Source: an uncultured Lachnospiraceae bacterium
Lineage (GTDB): Bacteria > Bacillota > Clostridia > Lachnospirales > Lachnospiraceae
NCBI GenBank assembly: GCA_902782965.1
Contig: CACZPG010000002.1
Coordinates: forward strand, 1 to 10,551
Reading direction: 5' to 3'
Length of the DNA: 10,551 bases
Under the pieces are notes generated by a model that worked only from the letters and a program-made list of their open reading frames with translations, searched no databases and was not told where the DNA came from. Below, one piece after another: positions 1 to 7,089 of this stretch. Both the position numbers and the translations under genes were made by a program. The first letter of the stretch is position 1. Every line of letters begins with the position of its first letter.

Positions 1-591
1 AAAAAGGATGAGGAATATAACCCTGATTATATCAAGGTTAAAAAAGCCAAGAATCCTGAAGAAGTTAATATTGTTAAAGAACTTCTGAGCCTTATCATTT
101 ATATTGGTGTTGTAATCATTCTTTGTTTTCTTATTATTACATATGTGGGTCAGAGAACTACCGTTAACGGCAGATCAATGGAGAATACACTTCATGATGG
201 TGATAATCTTTGGATTGATAAATTTACTTATCATTTCAAGGATCCTGAAAGATTTGATATTGTCGTATTCCCTTATGAAGACGATGTTTATTATATAAAA
301 AGAGTAATTGGTCTTCCTGGTGAAACTGTACAGATACTTCCTGACGGTACCATTCTGATCGATGGACAGAGACTTGTTGAGAGTTATGGTAAAGAAATAA
401 TTCTTGAAAGCGGAACTGCAGCTGAAGAAAGAACTCTGGGTGAAGATGAATACTTCGTTCTCGGAGATAATAGAAATGACAGCCGAGACAGTCGTTGGGC
501 AGATGTAGGTGATATTAACAAAGATGATATTATCGGAAAAGCCGTTCTTAGACTTTCACCAATTAAGCAGTTCGGAAAACTGGATAAATAA
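1..591 (+). CDS. lepB: Type I signal peptidase, 5' end missing
   Basis: Membrane serine protease that removes signal peptides from exported proteins on the outer face of the cytoplasmic membrane. The reading frame is open from base 1, so the true start lies outside the window; the GTG at 145 is internal, because the transmembrane helix and cytoplasmic tail are encoded before it. Visible are 196 residues: a charged cytoplasmic tail (about 1-27), one membrane helix (about 28-49), then the S26 catalytic domain. The nucleophile is Ser59 in GRSMENTL, the general base is Lys100 in YYIKRVIGLPGE, and the structural box GDNRNDSRDSR sits at 155-165. Single-helix architecture is the Gram-positive SipS type. 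The rnhB start lies 2 nt after its stop. In many Firmicutes lepB lies between rplS and rnhB, so rplS may be just upstream; that is inference. Confidence 0.96.
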   Translation, partial: KKDEEYNPDYIKVKKAKNPEEVNIVKELLSLIIYIGVVIILCFLIITYVGQRTTVNGRSMENTLHDGDNLWIDKFTYHFKDPERFDIVVFPYEDDVYYIKRVIGLPGETVQILPDGTILIDGQRLVESYGKEIILESGTAAEERTLGEDEYFVLGDNRNDSRDSRWADVGDINKDDIIGKAVLRLSPIKQFGKLDK

Positions 592-593
592 AA

Positions 594-1382
594 ATGAGTA
601 TAAGTATAAGCGATGTAAGAAATGAATATAAGAGTTTTGATTTTGGTATTATGGATTATGATTCTGAAATTGAAACATTGACTGATTTTATAGAGAAATA
701 TAATTCTGATGAAAGAAACGGAGTAATATCAATTGTAAAATCAGCTTCCCAGAGACTTAGCAAGCTCAGAAATGAACTTGAGAGAGTTAAGGGGATGATG
801 AAATTTGAAGAGAAATATTCTTCTGATTATAAATATATAGCAGGAGTGGATGAGGTTGGCCGTGGACCGCTGGCAGGACCTATTGTTACTGCTGCAGTTA
901 TTCTTCCGGAAGGCCTTGTTATTCCATATCTAAATGATTCTAAACAGGTAAACGAAAAGAAAAGAGAAGAATTATATGATATAATCAATTCTGTTGCAGT
1001 ATCGGTTGCTATCGGAATCAAAACCGAGAAAGAAATAGATGAATTTGGAATTGGCAAAATGGACAGCGCTGCTATGAGAGACAGTGTATTAAGTCTTGAT
1101 ACAAGACCTGAACTGGTTCTTGTTGATGCCTTTAAGATTCCTGAGCTTGATATTAAACAGGTTCCTATTGTGAAGGGTGATACTCTTTCGGTGTCTATTG
1201 CAGCTGCAAGTATTGTAGCAAAGGTTACCAGAGATCGTATGATGGATGAATATAGTGTTAAATATCCTGAATATGGTTTTGACAGTAATAAAGGATATGG
1301 ATCTGCTAAACATATAGAAGCAATTAAAACAATTGGTCCCTGTGAAATACACAGAAGAAGTTTTATTGGGAATTTTGTATGA
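594..1382 (+). CDS. rnhB: Ribonuclease HII
   Basis: Cytoplasmic endonuclease that cuts the RNA strand of RNA-DNA hybrids and nicks 5' of single ribonucleotides misincorporated in DNA. The protein has 262 residues. An N-terminal extension of about 80 residues precedes the catalytic core; Bacillus-type RNase HII has a similar extension, whereas the E. coli enzyme lacks it. Core motifs are GVDEVGRGPLAGP (84-96) with catalytic Asp86 and Glu87, Asp178 in LVDAF, and Asp196 in VKGD followed by AAASIVAKVTRDR. The C-terminal NKGYGSAKH and HRRSF blocks complete the family signature, so all four DEDD acidic residues are present. No clear Shine-Dalgarno precedes the ATG, which sits 2 nt after the lepB stop, so translation is probably coupled. 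The stop overlaps the yraN start as ATGA. Confidence 0.97.
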   Translation: MSISISDVRNEYKSFDFGIMDYDSEIETLTDFIEKYNSDERNGVISIVKSASQRLSKLRNELERVKGMMKFEEKYSSDYKYIAGVDEVGRGPLAGPIVTAAVILPEGLVIPYLNDSKQVNEKKREELYDIINSVAVSVAIGIKTEKEIDEFGIGKMDSAAMRDSVLSLDTRPELVLVDAFKIPELDIKQVPIVKGDTLSVSIAAASIVAKVTRDRMMDEYSVKYPEYGFDSNKGYGSAKHIEAIKTIGPCEIHRRSFIGNFV

Positions 1383-1759
1383 TGAATGACTCGAATACAG
1401 GGTATTCAGCTTCTGTAAACAAAAGAAGTATAGGCAGGATCTGGGAGAAGAAGGCTGCTGATTATCTGAGAAATAATGGATATGAGATTCTATATTTCAA
1501 TTATAGAACGAGATATTCCGAGATAGATATTATAGCTCAGGACAGAGATGCTTTGGTTTTTGTTGAGGTTAAGTATCGAAGGACTTTATCTCAGGGAGAT
1601 CCTCTTGAAGCTGTAGATTATAGAAAGCAGAGACGCATAATTAATGCAGCACTCTGCTTTTTAAAAGATAAAGGTTATGATATTGATAATACCAGTATAA
1701 GATTCGATGTTATCGGAATACTGGGGGATGATATTAAGCATATTAAAAATGCTTTCTGA
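1379..1759 (+). CDS. yraN: YraN family (UPF0102) nuclease-fold protein
   Basis: Small cytoplasmic protein of 126 residues from the UPF0102 family, which has an endonuclease-like fold but no firmly established function in most bacteria. Visible family features are GRIWEKKAADYL with Glu23, a GY-ILY-NYR segment, SEIDIIA (Glu48, Asp50) and the FVEVKYR block (Glu63, Lys65). Together these reproduce the E...(E)xD...ExK nuclease-like acidic pattern. The usual Gly before EID is Ser here. The ATG overlaps the rnhB stop by four bases (ATGA). A second ATG immediately follows and could also be used. The rnhB-yraN pairing is common in Firmicutes and hints at a nucleic-acid role, but that is context only. 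Confidence 0.92.
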   Translation: MMNDSNTGYSASVNKRSIGRIWEKKAADYLRNNGYEILYFNYRTRYSEIDIIAQDRDALVFVEVKYRRTLSQGDPLEAVDYRKQRRIINAALCFLKDKGYDIDNTSIRFDVIGILGDDIKHIKNAF

Positions 1760-1770
1760 AGGGTGATAAT

Positions 1771-3096
1771 ATGTCTAAAAAAATGGTTGCCATAGTAGGC
1801 AGGCCGAATGTAGGAAAGTCAACTCTTTTTAATACTCTTGCAGGAGAAAGACTGGCGATAGTTAAGGATACTCCAGGTGTTACAAGAGACAGAATATATG
1901 CAGATGTTCAATGGCTTGATAAGAGTTTTACAATAATTGATACCGGTGGTATTGAGACGGAAGCTGAAGATATAATCATGCGTTCGATGAGGGAACAGGC
2001 AGAAATAGCCATTGAAACAGCTGATGTAATTATATTTGTTACTGATGTAAAAGCCGGTGTTACAGCGTCCGATATACAGGTTGCGGACATGCTGAGAAAA
2101 TCAAAGAAACCGGTGGTTCTTTGCGTTAACAAAGTTGATAATTATGAGAAATATGAGCCGTTTATATATGAATTCTATAATCTTGGAATAGGCGACCCAT
2201 TCCCTGTTTCTGCTTCAAGCAAACTTGGTCTTGGAGATATGCTTGACAGGGTTCTTGAGGAATTCGGTGATACTGAGGAAATAGAAGAAGATGAGGATAT
2301 ACCTAGAGTAGCCGTTATAGGTAAGCCTAATACAGGAAAGTCCTCTATTATAAACCGACTTATTGGTAGTGACCGACTTATAGTTTCGGATATAGCAGGC
2401 ACAACCAGAGATGCGATAGATACTCGTATTAAGCGTAATGGTCGGGAATATGTTTTTATTGATACAGCCGGTCTCAGAAGAAAGAGCAAGATCAAAGATG
2501 AAATAGAACGATTCAGTATTATAAGAACAGTTGCAGCAGTTGAAAGATGTGATATAGCTGTTCTTGTTATTGATGCTAATGAGGGTATTACTGATCAGGA
2601 TACAAAGATTGCCGGAATTGCACATGAACGTGGCAAAGGCATGATAATAGTTGTAAATAAATGGGATCTTATTGAGAAAGATACCAATACGATGAACAGA
2701 ATGCAGAAAGAAATAAGACAGAAGCTGGCTTATATGCCATATGCTGAAATGCTTTTTGTGTCTGCTCTTACTGGTCAGAGGCTTAATAAGCTATATGAAA
2801 TGATAGATAATGTAGAACAATTTGCATGTCTGAGAATTCAGACCGGTGTTCTTAACGAGATACTCACAGATGCGGTTGCTGAGAATGAACCGCCTAATGA
2901 TAAGGGTAAGAGACTTAAGCTGTTCTATATTACTCAGGTTTCTGTTAAACCGCCTACATTTGTACTTTTTGTAAATAGTAAGGAACTGGCACATTTCTCG
3001 TATATAAGATATATTGAGAATAAGCTTCGTGAGGCGTTTCTGTTTAAAGGAACTCCTATCAGAATTATCATAAGGGAAAGGAAAGAGAAGAGTTGA
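1771..3096 (+). CDS. der: Ribosome biogenesis GTPase Der (EngA)
   Basis: Essential double GTPase that assists late assembly of the 50S ribosomal subunit. The 441 residues match the usual family length. GTPase domain 1 shows the P-loop GRPNVGKS (10-17), TPGVTRD, DTGG (57-60) and NKVD (120-123). An acidic linker (about 166-177) follows. Domain 2 shows GKPNTGKS (184-191), AGTTRD, DTAG (231-234) and NKWD (297-300). A C-terminal KH-like domain covers about 355-436, ending in a basic RIIIRERKEK tail. The Thr in the second P-loop, where Val is common, is the only deviation noticed. The Shine-Dalgarno AAGGGTGA lies a few bases before the ATG, 11 nt after yraN. The stop overlaps the plsY start codon (TTGA). 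Confidence 0.98.
   Translation: MSKKMVAIVGRPNVGKSTLFNTLAGERLAIVKDTPGVTRDRIYADVQWLDKSFTIIDTGGIETEAEDIIMRSMREQAEIAIETADVIIFVTDVKAGVTASDIQVADMLRKSKKPVVLCVNKVDNYEKYEPFIYEFYNLGIGDPFPVSASSKLGLGDMLDRVLEEFGDTEEIEEDEDIPRVAVIGKPNTGKSSIINRLIGSDRLIVSDIAGTTRDAIDTRIKRNGREYVFIDTAGLRRKSKIKDEIERFSIIRTVAAVERCDIAVLVIDANEGITDQDTKIAGIAHERGKGMIIVVNKWDLIEKDTNTMNRMQKEIRQKLAYMPYAEMLFVSALTGQRLNKLYEMIDNVEQFACLRIQTGVLNEILTDAVAENEPPNDKGKRLKLFYITQVSVKPPTFVLFVNSKELAHFSYIRYIENKLREAFLFKGTPIRIIIRERKEKS
3073..3095 (+). promoter_or_regulatory. plsY ribosome binding site and TTG start
   Basis: A purine-rich run inside the 3' end of der contains AGGAA at 3079-3083, 9 nt before a TTG at 3093. The TTG overlaps the der stop as TTGA. 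The next in-frame ATG falls at residue 50, after the essential GSGN motif, so the non-ATG start is required. Confidence 0.75.
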
Positions 3097-3770
3097 GTAT
3101 TATAATAAGAATCCTTTGTCTGGTTATAGGTTATGGATGTGGTCTTTTACAGACCGGTTATATATACGGAAAACTTGCCGGAGTCGACCTTAGAGAACAT
3201 GGAAGTGGTAATCAGGGAACTACAAATGCTCTCAGAGTAATGGGGTTTAAAGCCGGTCTGGTTGTTTTTCTTGGGGATTTCTGCAAATCCTTTATACCTT
3301 GTCTTATCTGCAGGCTTATTTTCAAAGGATCTTATCCTGATTCTTATCTTTTATTTGTTCTTTATACAGGTTTTGGCGCTGTTCTCGGTCATATTTTTCC
3401 GTTTTATCTTGGATTTAAAGGTGGAAAAGGAATTGCTACAATTGCCGGAACTGTTGTAGGGCTTCTTCAGCCACTTATGATTCTTATATTACTTGTTCTT
3501 TTTGTTGCTGCTTTGGCAATTACCAGATATATGTCTGTGGGTTCTATACTTCTCATGATAGAATATGTTGTGGTTTACATAATATTCGGCCTGATTGGTA
3601 AGCTTTGTTTTGATCTTTCCAATCCGGCTTCTAAAAATGCTTTTATAGAAAGCGTGGTATTATCAGTTCTTTTTGCATCACTTGCTATCTATAAGCATAA
3701 GGCAAATATAGTAAGGTTAATTAATCATGAAGAGAACAAGTTTCATTTCAAGAAACAGGAGGGAATCTGA
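3093..3770 (+). CDS. plsY: Glycerol-3-phosphate acyltransferase PlsY
   Basis: Integral membrane enzyme that transfers an acyl group from acyl-phosphate (made by PlsX) to glycerol-3-phosphate, giving lysophosphatidic acid, the first step of phospholipid synthesis. The 225 residues contain several hydrophobic helices. Family motifs are GSGNQGTTNALR (37-48), the loop with Asp62 and Lys65 (GDFCK), GHIFPFYLGFKGGKG (99-113) and the C-terminal HKANIVRL block (about 202-209). The family more often has GATN where this protein has GTTN. Translation starts at TTG (see the ribosome-site entry) and the 4-base overlap suggests coupling to der. The gpsA start overlaps its stop by one base, placing the supplier of its substrate directly downstream. 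Confidence 0.96.
   Translation: MSIIIRILCLVIGYGCGLLQTGYIYGKLAGVDLREHGSGNQGTTNALRVMGFKAGLVVFLGDFCKSFIPCLICRLIFKGSYPDSYLLFVLYTGFGAVLGHIFPFYLGFKGGKGIATIAGTVVGLLQPLMILILLVLFVAALAITRYMSVGSILLMIEYVVVYIIFGLIGKLCFDLSNPASKNAFIESVVLSVLFASLAIYKHKANIVRLINHEENKFHFKKQEGI
3757..3763 (+). promoter_or_regulatory. Strong Shine-Dalgarno of gpsA
   Basis: AGGAGGG inside the last codons of plsY, 6 nt before the gpsA ATG. It is one of the strongest ribosome sites in the window and supports the TGATG overlap start. Confidence 0.85.
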
Positions 3771-4777
3771 TGAATATTTGTATACTCGGTGCAGGAAGCT
3801 GGGGTATCGCTCTTGCTAATCTGCTAACTAAGAATAATCATTCGATAACTGTCTGGTCTATTGATCCTGAAGAAGTATCTATGCTGAAAGAGTATTCGGA
3901 GCATAGAAGCAAGCTTCCGGGAGTAATTCTGCCTGGTACAGTTGAGTTCACTACTGATATGGAAGCTGCTTTAAAAGATAAAGATCTAGTTGTTATGGCT
4001 GTTCCATCTCCTTTTGTACGGACTACAGCTCAAAGTGCATCTTCCTATATCAAGGATGGAGAGATAATTGTAAATGTAGCTAAGGGAATAGAGGATGAAT
4101 CTCTGAAGAGATTATCTGTTGTTATAGGGGAAGAAATTCCTCAGGCAAGAATAGCAGTCCTTTCCGGTCCGAGTCATGCTGAGGAAGTAGGTAAGCTTAT
4201 GCCTACAACTGTTGTTGTTGGTTCTGAAGATAAAGAACTTGCAAAGACAGTTCAGGATATATTCATGACGGATTTCTTCAGGGTTTATACTAGTCCTGAT
4301 GTGATAGGAATTGAGCTTGGCGGTGCCCTCAAGAATGTAATAGCTCTTGCTGCAGGTATTGCTGATGGTCTCGGATGCGGAGATAACACCAAAGCGGCTC
4401 TTATCACAAGAGGAATTTATGAAATGTCTGAACTTGGAACTGCCATGGGAGGTAAACCTGAGACCTTCTCCGGACTTTCGGGTACAGGAGATCTTATAGT
4501 TACCTGCGCCTCACAGCATAGCCGTAACAGAAAGGCCGGTTTCCTTATGGGACAGGGCAAAACTTATCAGGAAGCTATGAATGAGGTCAAAATGGTTGTA
4601 GAAGGCGTATATTCAGCTAAAGCAGCTCTCAAGCTTTCTCAGCTTTACAGTGTTGAAATGCCTATTGTTGAAAATGTAAATAAAATTCTTTTTGAAGGAT
4701 ATTCGGCTAAAGAGGCTCTTCATTCTCTTATTACAAGAGATAAGAAGAAGGAGGCTTCATCTTTAAGCTGGAAATAA
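3770..4777 (+). CDS. gpsA: Glycerol-3-phosphate dehydrogenase [NAD(P)+]
   Basis: Cytoplasmic enzyme reducing dihydroxyacetone phosphate to sn-glycerol-3-phosphate, the backbone for phospholipids and the substrate of PlsY encoded just upstream. The 335 residues match family length. The N-terminal Rossmann fold has GAGSWG (7-12). NVAKGIE (102-108) carries the conserved Lys105, LSGPSHAEEV follows at 131-140, and the catalytic Lys188 lies in LGGALKNV. GDNTKAALITRG (204-215), SGLSGTGDLIVTC and SRNR (251-254) complete the substrate domain. The ATG overlaps the plsY stop by one base (TGATG). The der-plsY-gpsA order is conserved in Firmicutes. In many spore-formers spoIVA follows gpsA; here scpA does. 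Confidence 0.98.
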   Translation: MNICILGAGSWGIALANLLTKNNHSITVWSIDPEEVSMLKEYSEHRSKLPGVILPGTVEFTTDMEAALKDKDLVVMAVPSPFVRTTAQSASSYIKDGEIIVNVAKGIEDESLKRLSVVIGEEIPQARIAVLSGPSHAEEVGKLMPTTVVVGSEDKELAKTVQDIFMTDFFRVYTSPDVIGIELGGALKNVIALAAGIADGLGCGDNTKAALITRGIYEMSELGTAMGGKPETFSGLSGTGDLIVTCASQHSRNRKAGFLMGQGKTYQEAMNEVKMVVEGVYSAKAALKLSQLYSVEMPIVENVNKILFEGYSAKEALHSLITRDKKKEASSLSWK

Positions 4778-4781
4778 GGGA

Positions 4782-5531
4782 ATGGAAAAGATAGATATTA
4801 AGCTGGATGTGTTTGAAGGACCGCTGGATCTCCTTCTGCATCTGATTGAGAAGAATAAATTTAATATATTTGATATTCCTATTGTTGAAATAACCAATCA
4901 GTATCTTGCATATCTGGATGCTATGGAAGAAGAAAACATGGATGTAATGAGTGAGTTCCTTGTTATGGCAGCTACTCTTATTTCGATTAAATCCAAAATG
5001 CTTCTTCCTAAAGAAGAAGATAATGAAGGCGAAGAGGAAGATGATCCAAGAGCAGAACTTGTTAAGAGTCTCCTTGAGTATAAGATGTATAAATATGCTT
5101 CCCTCGAACTTAAGGATATGTCAATTGATGCTGGAAATGCTTTTTTCAAAAAGGAGTCTATTCCTAAGGAAGTGAAAGAAGTAAAAGAAGAGGTAGATCC
5201 TAAAGAACTTCTCAGTGATGTAACTATGAAGCAGATGAGTGAGATATTCCACACGCTATTGAGACGTGAAATTGACAGAGTCGATCCTGTCCGAAGCAAA
5301 TTCGGTACAATTACCAGGGAAGAGATTAAGCTCGAGGACAGAATGGTAGAGATAAGAAGTGAAATAAAAGGACTCAGAAGTATTAATTTCAAAACCCTTC
5401 TTGGTAAGAAGAGAGGAAAGCTGAATCTGATAGTCTCTTTTCTTGCGATTCTTGAATTAATGAAAACAGGAATTTTAACAATCCGCCAGGATGAGATGTT
5501 TGGCGATATTATAATTGATTCTTTGGAGTGA
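4782..5531 (+). CDS. scpA: Segregation and condensation protein A (ScpA)
   Basis: Kleisin subunit of the bacterial Smc-ScpAB condensin, which compacts and separates replicated chromosomes. It bridges the Smc heads and binds a ScpB dimer through its central region. The 249 residues begin with the hallmark KLDVFEGPLDLLLHLIEKNK (7-26), followed by DIPIVEITNQYLAYL and TLISIKSKMLLP (65-76). A highly charged Glu/Lys linker spans about 78-145, and a C-terminal winged-helix region ends with VSFLAILELMKTG and DIIIDSLE. The start is fixed by the N-terminal motif even though the only Shine-Dalgarno-like AAGGG (4776-4780) is a single base from the ATG. Translation may rely on coupling to gpsA, whose stop is 4 nt upstream. 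ScpB follows directly, as expected for a complex. Confidence 0.97.
   Translation: MEKIDIKLDVFEGPLDLLLHLIEKNKFNIFDIPIVEITNQYLAYLDAMEEENMDVMSEFLVMAATLISIKSKMLLPKEEDNEGEEEDDPRAELVKSLLEYKMYKYASLELKDMSIDAGNAFFKKESIPKEVKEVKEEVDPKELLSDVTMKQMSEIFHTLLRREIDRVDPVRSKFGTITREEIKLEDRMVEIRSEIKGLRSINFKTLLGKKRGKLNLIVSFLAILELMKTGILTIRQDEMFGDIIIDSLE
5525..5528 (+). promoter_or_regulatory. Shine-Dalgarno that fixes the scpB start
   Basis: GGAG next to the scpA stop, 7 nt before the ATG at 5536. It favours this ATG over the in-frame TTG at 5515, which has no good ribosome site and would add seven residues (MILWSEI) absent from the usual ScpB N-terminus. Confidence 0.8.
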
Positions 5532-5535
5532 GATA

Positions 5536-6120
5536 ATGGACGATATTAATATAAAAGCATGTATTGAAGCTGTTCTGTTTGCGATAGGCGGAGCAGTCGA
5601 GGAAGGCAGGCTTCTGGCAGCTCTTTCGGATGAAGATAATCAGATGTCAAAAGGTGAGTTCAGAAAGATAATTGATGAGCTGAAGGATGATTATCAAAAT
5701 GAAGACAGAGGTATAAGGCTTATAGAGCTTGACGGAAAATATCAGCTCTGCACAAAGAATGAATATTATGATGTTCTTGCCAAGATAGTTAATATGCCTA
5801 AGAAGCATGTCCTTACAGATGTTCTTCTTGAGACATTATCCATTATTGCTTATAAACAGCCGGTAACAAGAGCCGAGATTGAGAAGATACGAGGTGTTTC
5901 CTGCAGTCATGCAGTCAACAGACTTATAGAATACAATCTTGTAACAGAGGTTGGAAGACTTGATGCTCCCGGACACCCGATATTATTTGGTACCACAGAT
6001 GATTTTCTTAGAAGCTTTGGTATTGAATCAATGGATGAGCTTCCGGATATATCTCCTGATAAGATTGAAGATTTCAGAAGACAGGCCGAAGAGGAAGCGG
6101 GGATAGAGGTTACTACCTAA
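5536..6120 (+). CDS. scpB: Segregation and condensation protein B (ScpB)
   Basis: Dimeric winged-helix subunit of the Smc-ScpAB condensin. From the chosen ATG it has 194 residues, close to the Bacillus protein. Two winged-helix domains are expected. The N-terminal one begins IKACIEAVLFAIGGAVEE (6-23). The second carries the family signature LETLSIIAYKQPVTRAEIEK (98-117) and the GRLDAPGHPILFGTTDDFLR block (140-159). A Glu-rich C-terminal tail follows SMDELPDIS. The usual GRP triplet reads GHP here. Upstream extension to the TTG at 5515 is possible in the same frame but is poorly supported. The gap from the scpA stop is 4 nt, so the two subunits are probably made in a coupled way. The next gene begins at the base after the stop. 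Confidence 0.96.
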   Translation: MDDINIKACIEAVLFAIGGAVEEGRLLAALSDEDNQMSKGEFRKIIDELKDDYQNEDRGIRLIELDGKYQLCTKNEYYDVLAKIVNMPKKHVLTDVLLETLSIIAYKQPVTRAEIEKIRGVSCSHAVNRLIEYNLVTEVGRLDAPGHPILFGTTDDFLRSFGIESMDELPDISPDKIEDFRRQAEEEAGIEVTT

Positions 6121-6996
6121 ATGAAATTCCTTACTGTTTTATATATTGTTCTAATAATTATGCTGATTTTAGTCCTTGCTGTTATTGTATGTAGTATCAT
6201 AGAGCTTGGACGATTTAGAGTGATCAGATATAAGATAGATAAGAATATACCTGAATTTCTTAAGGGTAAGAAGCTGATATTCATTTCTGATTATCACGAA
6301 GCTTGTAATGGCAGGCTGAATGATCAGATTGTTGATGCTGTAAGAAAGATAAATCCATATCTGATTCTTCTTGGAGGCGATATGGTTAATTCCTGTGATG
6401 ATCCACAGGCCACATTTCCTGCTGTATCATTAATTAATGATCTGGCCTCTGTATCTGATGTTGTATATGCTTTTGGAAATCATGAAGATAAACTTGATTC
6501 AGGTATGTATGGTTTTAAATCCGATATAAGCGCATTTACGTCCAGGTTAAAAAATAATGTAACGATACTGCGGAATGATAAATACTATATTAATAAGACA
6601 GATGATAAAGATGGGGTTATTTACGGACTTGATCTGCCCCTGGATTTTTATCAGCGATTTACATTTCCGGAACTGACCGTAAATGATATAAATGGTTTTA
6701 TAGGCGAGAAGGGGAATAATTACAGTATTCTTCTGGGACATCCACCAGATTTAATTAAAGGATATTCTGAGTGGGGTGCAGATCTCATTTTATCAGGCCA
6801 TTTTCATGGAGGAATTGTCAGAATTCCCTGGATAGGAGGAGTCATTTCTCCAAGGCTCAGACTATTTCCTAAATATGATTATGGGATGTATTCAAGAGAT
6901 AATTCGCAGATGATCGTTACAAACGGTCTTGGACAGCATTCCATCAAAATCCGTTTAAATAATGTCCCGGAGATTGTTTGTATTGAATTTATTTGA
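6121..6996 (+). CDS. Membrane-anchored metallophosphoesterase (calcineurin-like)
   Basis: Predicted dinuclear metal phosphoesterase of 291 residues, most like the YkuE-type family; the substrate is unknown. One N-terminal membrane helix (about 5-27) is followed by a globular domain. Its metal ligands are all present: Asp57 and His59 in SDYHE, Asp87 in GGDMV, Asn120-His121 in GNHED, His207 in LGHPPD, and His227 and His229 in SGHFHGG. GHFHGG replaces the commoner GHTHGG. A C-terminal YGMY and TNGLG match the conserved end of this family. The globular domain would lie outside the membrane if the helix acts as a signal anchor. The ATG follows the scpB stop with no gap and only a weak GAGG upstream, so it is probably read through from scpB. 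Some relatives act on lipid-linked or UDP-diacylglucosamine substrates, but nothing here assigns that role. Confidence 0.88.
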   Translation: MKFLTVLYIVLIIMLILVLAVIVCSIIELGRFRVIRYKIDKNIPEFLKGKKLIFISDYHEACNGRLNDQIVDAVRKINPYLILLGGDMVNSCDDPQATFPAVSLINDLASVSDVVYAFGNHEDKLDSGMYGFKSDISAFTSRLKNNVTILRNDKYYINKTDDKDGVIYGLDLPLDFYQRFTFPELTVNDINGFIGEKGNNYSILLGHPPDLIKGYSEWGADLILSGHFHGGIVRIPWIGGVISPRLRLFPKYDYGMYSRDNSQMIVTNGLGQHSIKIRLNNVPEIVCIEFI

Positions 6997-7010
6997 AAAA
7001 TATTTATAAT
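6983..7010 (+). promoter_or_regulatory. Candidate promoter for the L,D-transpeptidase gene
   Basis: TTGAAT (6983-6988), a 16-nt spacer and a perfect TATAAT (7005-7010) resemble a sigma-A promoter. It overlaps the end of the metallophosphoesterase gene. Transcription would begin near 7016-7018, at the foot of the hairpin described next. The AT-rich background makes chance matches likely, so support is moderate. Confidence 0.45.
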
Positions 7011-7015
7011 GATAA

Positions 7016-7035
7016 GGGTCTGTATATTAAGACCC
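7016..7035 (+). other. Small hairpin at the start of the ldt leader
   Basis: GGGTCT (7016-7021) can pair with AGACCC (7030-7035) around an 8-nt loop. No T-run follows, so it does not look like a classic intrinsic terminator. If the upstream promoter is real, this stem would form the 5' end of the transcript and could protect it. Confidence 0.45.
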
Positions 7036-7061
7036 AATATTAAGACCCAATATTAAGACCA
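7024..7061 (+). repeat. 13-bp tandem repeat, about three copies
   Basis: The unit ATATTAAGACCCA occurs at 7024-7036 and 7037-7049, then as ATATTAAGACCA at 7050-7061 with one C missing. Each copy contains the AGACC(C) sequence that can pair with GGGTCT at 7016-7021. It lies wholly in the non-coding gap before the L,D-transpeptidase gene, ending 28 nt before its ATG. Confidence 0.9.
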
Positions 7062-7089
7062 TAAATAAAATAGAAACCAGGTAATCAAA

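Noticed and set aside
145..591. Signal peptidase read as a complete 148-residue protein from the GTG at 145
   Set aside because: The same frame is open from base 1 and encodes the membrane anchor before residue 49, so the gene is cut by the window edge, not short.
2175..2625. Two overlapping minus-strand open frames opposite der
   Set aside because: Both lie inside the conserved second GTPase domain of Der, have no family motifs, and overlap each other in different frames.
4898..5392. Long minus-strand open frame (164 codons) opposite scpA
   Set aside because: It is a serine/leucine/isoleucine-rich mirror of the Glu/Lys-rich ScpA coding strand, has no recognisable domain, and lies wholly inside a well-supported gene.
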